Shown here one piece after another: positions 61,945 through 64,000 of a stretch of 64,000 nucleotides of DNA. The translations under genes and the position numbers were made by a program. The notes below the pieces were generated by a model that made no database searches, had not been told where the DNA came from, and saw nothing but the letters and a program-made list of their open reading frames with translations. Within the stretch, counting starts at the first letter, position 1. Each line of letters starts with the position of its first letter. The stretch is from Gimesia chilikensis. GTDB lineage: Bacteria > Planctomycetota > Planctomycetia > Planctomycetales > Planctomycetaceae. Location of the stretch: the NCBI RefSeq assembly GCF_007744075.1, contig NZ_CP036266.1, forward strand, positions 4,573,748 through 4,637,747. Direction: 5' to 3'.

Positions 61945-64000
61945 TACAGATTCATTCAACAGCGGGAAGATCCGGATCCGTTCGTACTCCACTTTCGTCA
62001 TCCGCTCCCGGTTATTATTCAACGCCCCGACCAGCACACTGTACTTACCGATGTCAAAATCGAGCGTAAATGGTTCTCCACACTGTTTCCCATTTAAGAA
62101 CACGGTGATCTTGCGGCCTTCGATCAGAATCAGTAACTGATCGATCTGGTTCACCCCGCGGGTCGGTGCCTCTTTCTCCAGTAGTTTGTACCCGGGCATC
62201 AACGTATTCTTCCGATCCCCGAACAGAGAAGCTCGGGCGGCCATTTCCCCATCTTTCAATTCGATGAGAAAACCGATATCTTCAGAAGTATGCAGATTAA
62301 CCAGCCAGCCGGCGCCTTCCAGCAGCTTCACATCCACCTGAATCAGCCCCGATCCGTTCCCGTCGATCCAGGGCCAGGCACCATCATAGGAGCCTGCATT
62401 CATCTCGATCAACAGGCGACCGTCCCGGAAGGTGAGATTTGAAACATCAATCCGTTCCGGACCACGTTTAAAGTCAAACTCCTGAACCATGTCTGGCTTC
62501 TGTCGCATCATCGCCAGCAGTCGGGCCAGCACGGGATCGGGTTCATTCAGGGGAGGACTTTCGCTGGCAGGTTTTGCCACTGGTTTTTCAACAGGTGGTG
62601 CAGTCTGATCCAGCACTTCGATGACCAGCGGTTCGTTCCCGTTTTCCGCAACCACAAAATGAAACTGATCATAGCCTTTGACGATAGTCCCGTTGTGGGT
62701 CACTGTCACTTCATGCGGGCCGATCGCCAGTTCGACCTCACCCTGCTTGCCTGAAAATCTGACTCGCTGTTTTCCATCGATGGTCACCACGGCTGACGGA
62801 TCATCAATCGTCACCTGCACGGTCCGCTCACCGGCACGGAACAACAGGACGATCGCCCCCAGCAGAAATACGATCGGCAATGCAGCCGCCAGGAACACCG
62901 CCCGACCTGACACAGAACCATTCCGGAAGTCAAACCAGTGAGACGCCGGTTGTCGCTCCGGCGTCAAAGATGACTTTCGCTTACTTTTGGCTGCAGAGGT
63001 CTGTCCTGATTTTTTAAGGAACGCAGTCAGCGCATCGACGACTTCCTGCATCGACTGATAACGATCGTCGATTTTCTTCGCCAGCATTTTCAGGCAGATC
63101 GCTTCGAGCTCGGGCGCCACTCCCTCTACCTCACGGGACGGGGGAACGGGCTCTGCCGTCAGAATTTGACCGATCAGAACCACGGCTGGTCCCTGGAATG
63201 GCAGCCGGCCCGTGAGCAGCTCGTACAAGATGATACCCAGGTTGTAGATATCACTCTGCGGTCCCACTGCATCAATGTCGCCGGTGACCTGTTCGGGAGA
63301 CATATACGCCGGCGATCCCATCACCATGCCGGTGACCGTCAGACGTTCCGCTTCCTGCTTTCCCAGTTGACGGGCCAGTCCGAAGTCCATAATTACGGGC
63401 TCGTTATCTTCATCCAGCATGATATTCGCCGGCTTGAGGTCGCGGTGGATCACTCCCTGCTGATGCGCCGCTTCGAGTGCCAGGGCCAGCTTGCGCATCA
63501 CGATCCCGATTTTCCGCTGCGAATTGATTATCCCCTGGGCGATACAAGTCGCCAGCGGCATCCCGGGAATAAAAGCCATGGAGATGTAACTCACTCCCTC
63601 CTCGCACCCGACATCATAGACGGGACAGATCCCCCGATGTCGCAGTGTGGCTGCGGAACGAGCCTCACGATAGAAACGCTCCAGCACCATTTCGGCCGAC
63701 TCGGAATCATCCAGCCTGGGCACTTTCAACGCCACCTGCCGTTCCAGTTCCAGATCCTCCGCCAGGTACACGGTGCCCATCGCCCCCTGTCCCAGCACCT
63801 TTTCAATCTGGTAGCGACCAAATCGCCCCTGCAACAACTGGCTCTCTATATCAGACTCAGAATGACCGCCCTGCCGATAATGGGCCGTCTGCTCTGCCTT
63901 CGCATTCCACTCGGAAGCATAACACTGCTCCGATGCAGTAGGGCCGGCCAGTTTTTCGATCAGTGCCACGTCAGCCAGATAAGCTTCGAGCTCTGCCTGC
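61939..64000 (-). CDS. Membrane Ser/Thr protein kinase with extracytoplasmic sensor, 5' end outside window
   Basis: Hanks-type kinase open to the right edge (in-frame codons continue past 63969, where a GTG could be mistaken for the start). Glycine loop VLGQGAMGTVYLAED, VALKVP with Lys, HRDLKPANIMLD, DFGLA and SPAYMSPEQ are intact, so it should be active. A transmembrane helix (AVFLAAALPIVFLLGAIVLLF) leads to an outer part with a PEGA-like repeat (AVVTIDGKQRVRFSG) and a C-terminal concanavalin/LamG-like domain ending in FLNGKQCGEPFTLDFDIGKYSVLVG. Classical planctomycete receptor-kinase layout. Ligand unknown. Confidence 0.9.
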   Translation of the reverse strand, partial: QAELEAYLADVALIEKLAGPTASEQCYASEWNAKAEQTAHYRQGGHSESDIESQLLQGRFGRYQIEKVLGQGAMGTVYLAEDLELERQVALKVPRLDDSESAEMVLERFYREARSAATLRHRGICPVYDVGCEEGVSYISMAFIPGMPLATCIAQGIINSQRKIGIVMRKLALALEAAHQQGVIHRDLKPANIMLDEDNEPVIMDFGLARQLGKQEAERLTVTGMVMGSPAYMSPEQVTGDIDAVGPQSDIYNLGIILYELLTGRLPFQGPAVVLIGQILTAEPVPPSREVEGVAPELEAICLKMLAKKIDDRYQSMQEVVDALTAFLKKSGQTSAAKSKRKSSLTPERQPASHWFDFRNGSVSGRAVFLAAALPIVFLLGAIVLLFRAGERTVQVTIDDPSAVVTIDGKQRVRFSGKQGEVELAIGPHEVTVTHNGTIVKGYDQFHFVVAENGNEPLVIEVLDQTAPPVEKPVAKPASESPPLNEPDPVLARLLAMMRQKPDMVQEFDFKRGPERIDVSNLTFRDGRLLIEMNAGSYDGAWPWIDGNGSGLIQVDVKLLEGAGWLVNLHTSEDIGFLIELKDGEMAARASLFGDRKNTLMPGYKLLEKEAPTRGVNQIDQLLILIEGRKITVFLNGKQCGEPFTLDFDIGKYSVLVGALNNNRERMTKVEYERIRIFPLLNESVK

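Overview
The window is chromosomal DNA from a bacterium of the phylum Planctomycetota, most likely a Gimesia-like member of the Planctomycetales. No taxonomic marker was searched; the inference rests on gene content. The telling families are DUF1501, secreted formylglycine sulfatases, PQQ-type propellers, a membrane-anchored Ser/Thr kinase with a C-terminal extracytoplasmic part, an H1-like lysine/alanine-rich protein, and genes packed in short operons with moderate G+C. No rRNA, tRNA, CRISPR array, insertion sequence or complete prophage was seen.

Layout. 1-6.3 kb: 3' part of rodA, a PLP decarboxylase, a small H1-like protein with an operator-like palindrome at its promoter, a polytopic membrane protein and a secreted PQQ propeller. 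6.3-10.3 kb (minus): the housekeeping run rpmE-prfA-prmC-murA. 10.9-16.6 kb (plus): ilvD, a eukaryote-type UAP1-like UDP-HexNAc pyrophosphorylase, manC, ruvX and a conserved unknown. 18.3-21.0 kb (minus): rpsB-tsf-pyrH, with leader hairpins before rpsB and a strong intrinsic terminator between tsf and pyrH. 21.3-25.1 kb: two adjacent dynamin-like P-loop GTPases. 25-32 kb: secreted thioredoxin, uppP, glgX, a Cys-rich secreted protein, a pore-less voltage-sensor protein with a terminal coiled coil, and a secreted alpha/beta hydrolase. 33.2-35.9 kb: a translationally coupled DUF485 / acetate-type symporter / DUF695-like operon. 36-38 kb (minus): bestrophin and a SpoIIE-type phosphatase with a pseudo-receiver. 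38-39.4 kb: intergenic repeats and an isolated HTH protein.

41-46.4 kb holds two paralogous arylsulfatases of exactly equal length. Each lies behind the same 19-nt promoter box, a small leader ORF and a hairpin at a fixed position, and they are followed by a secreted HAD phosphatase. 49-60.4 kb (minus) is a second desulfation/glycan locus: two more sulfatases, a decayed sulfatase tail, a compositionally odd HEAT-like gene, an NHL propeller, a GH71/99-like-propeller fusion and a DUF1501 protein. The window ends with an SbnA-like PLP synthase and a Ser/Thr kinase that runs off the end.

How the genes work together. UppP, MurA, RodA and the UAP1-like enzyme all touch the peptidoglycan precursor cycle. 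ManC and the UAP1-like enzyme supply nucleotide sugars. The two sulfatase loci suggest life on sulfated algal polysaccharides. The best candidates for undescribed biology are the twin sulfatase leaders, the dynamin-like pair and the Hv1-like voltage sensor.
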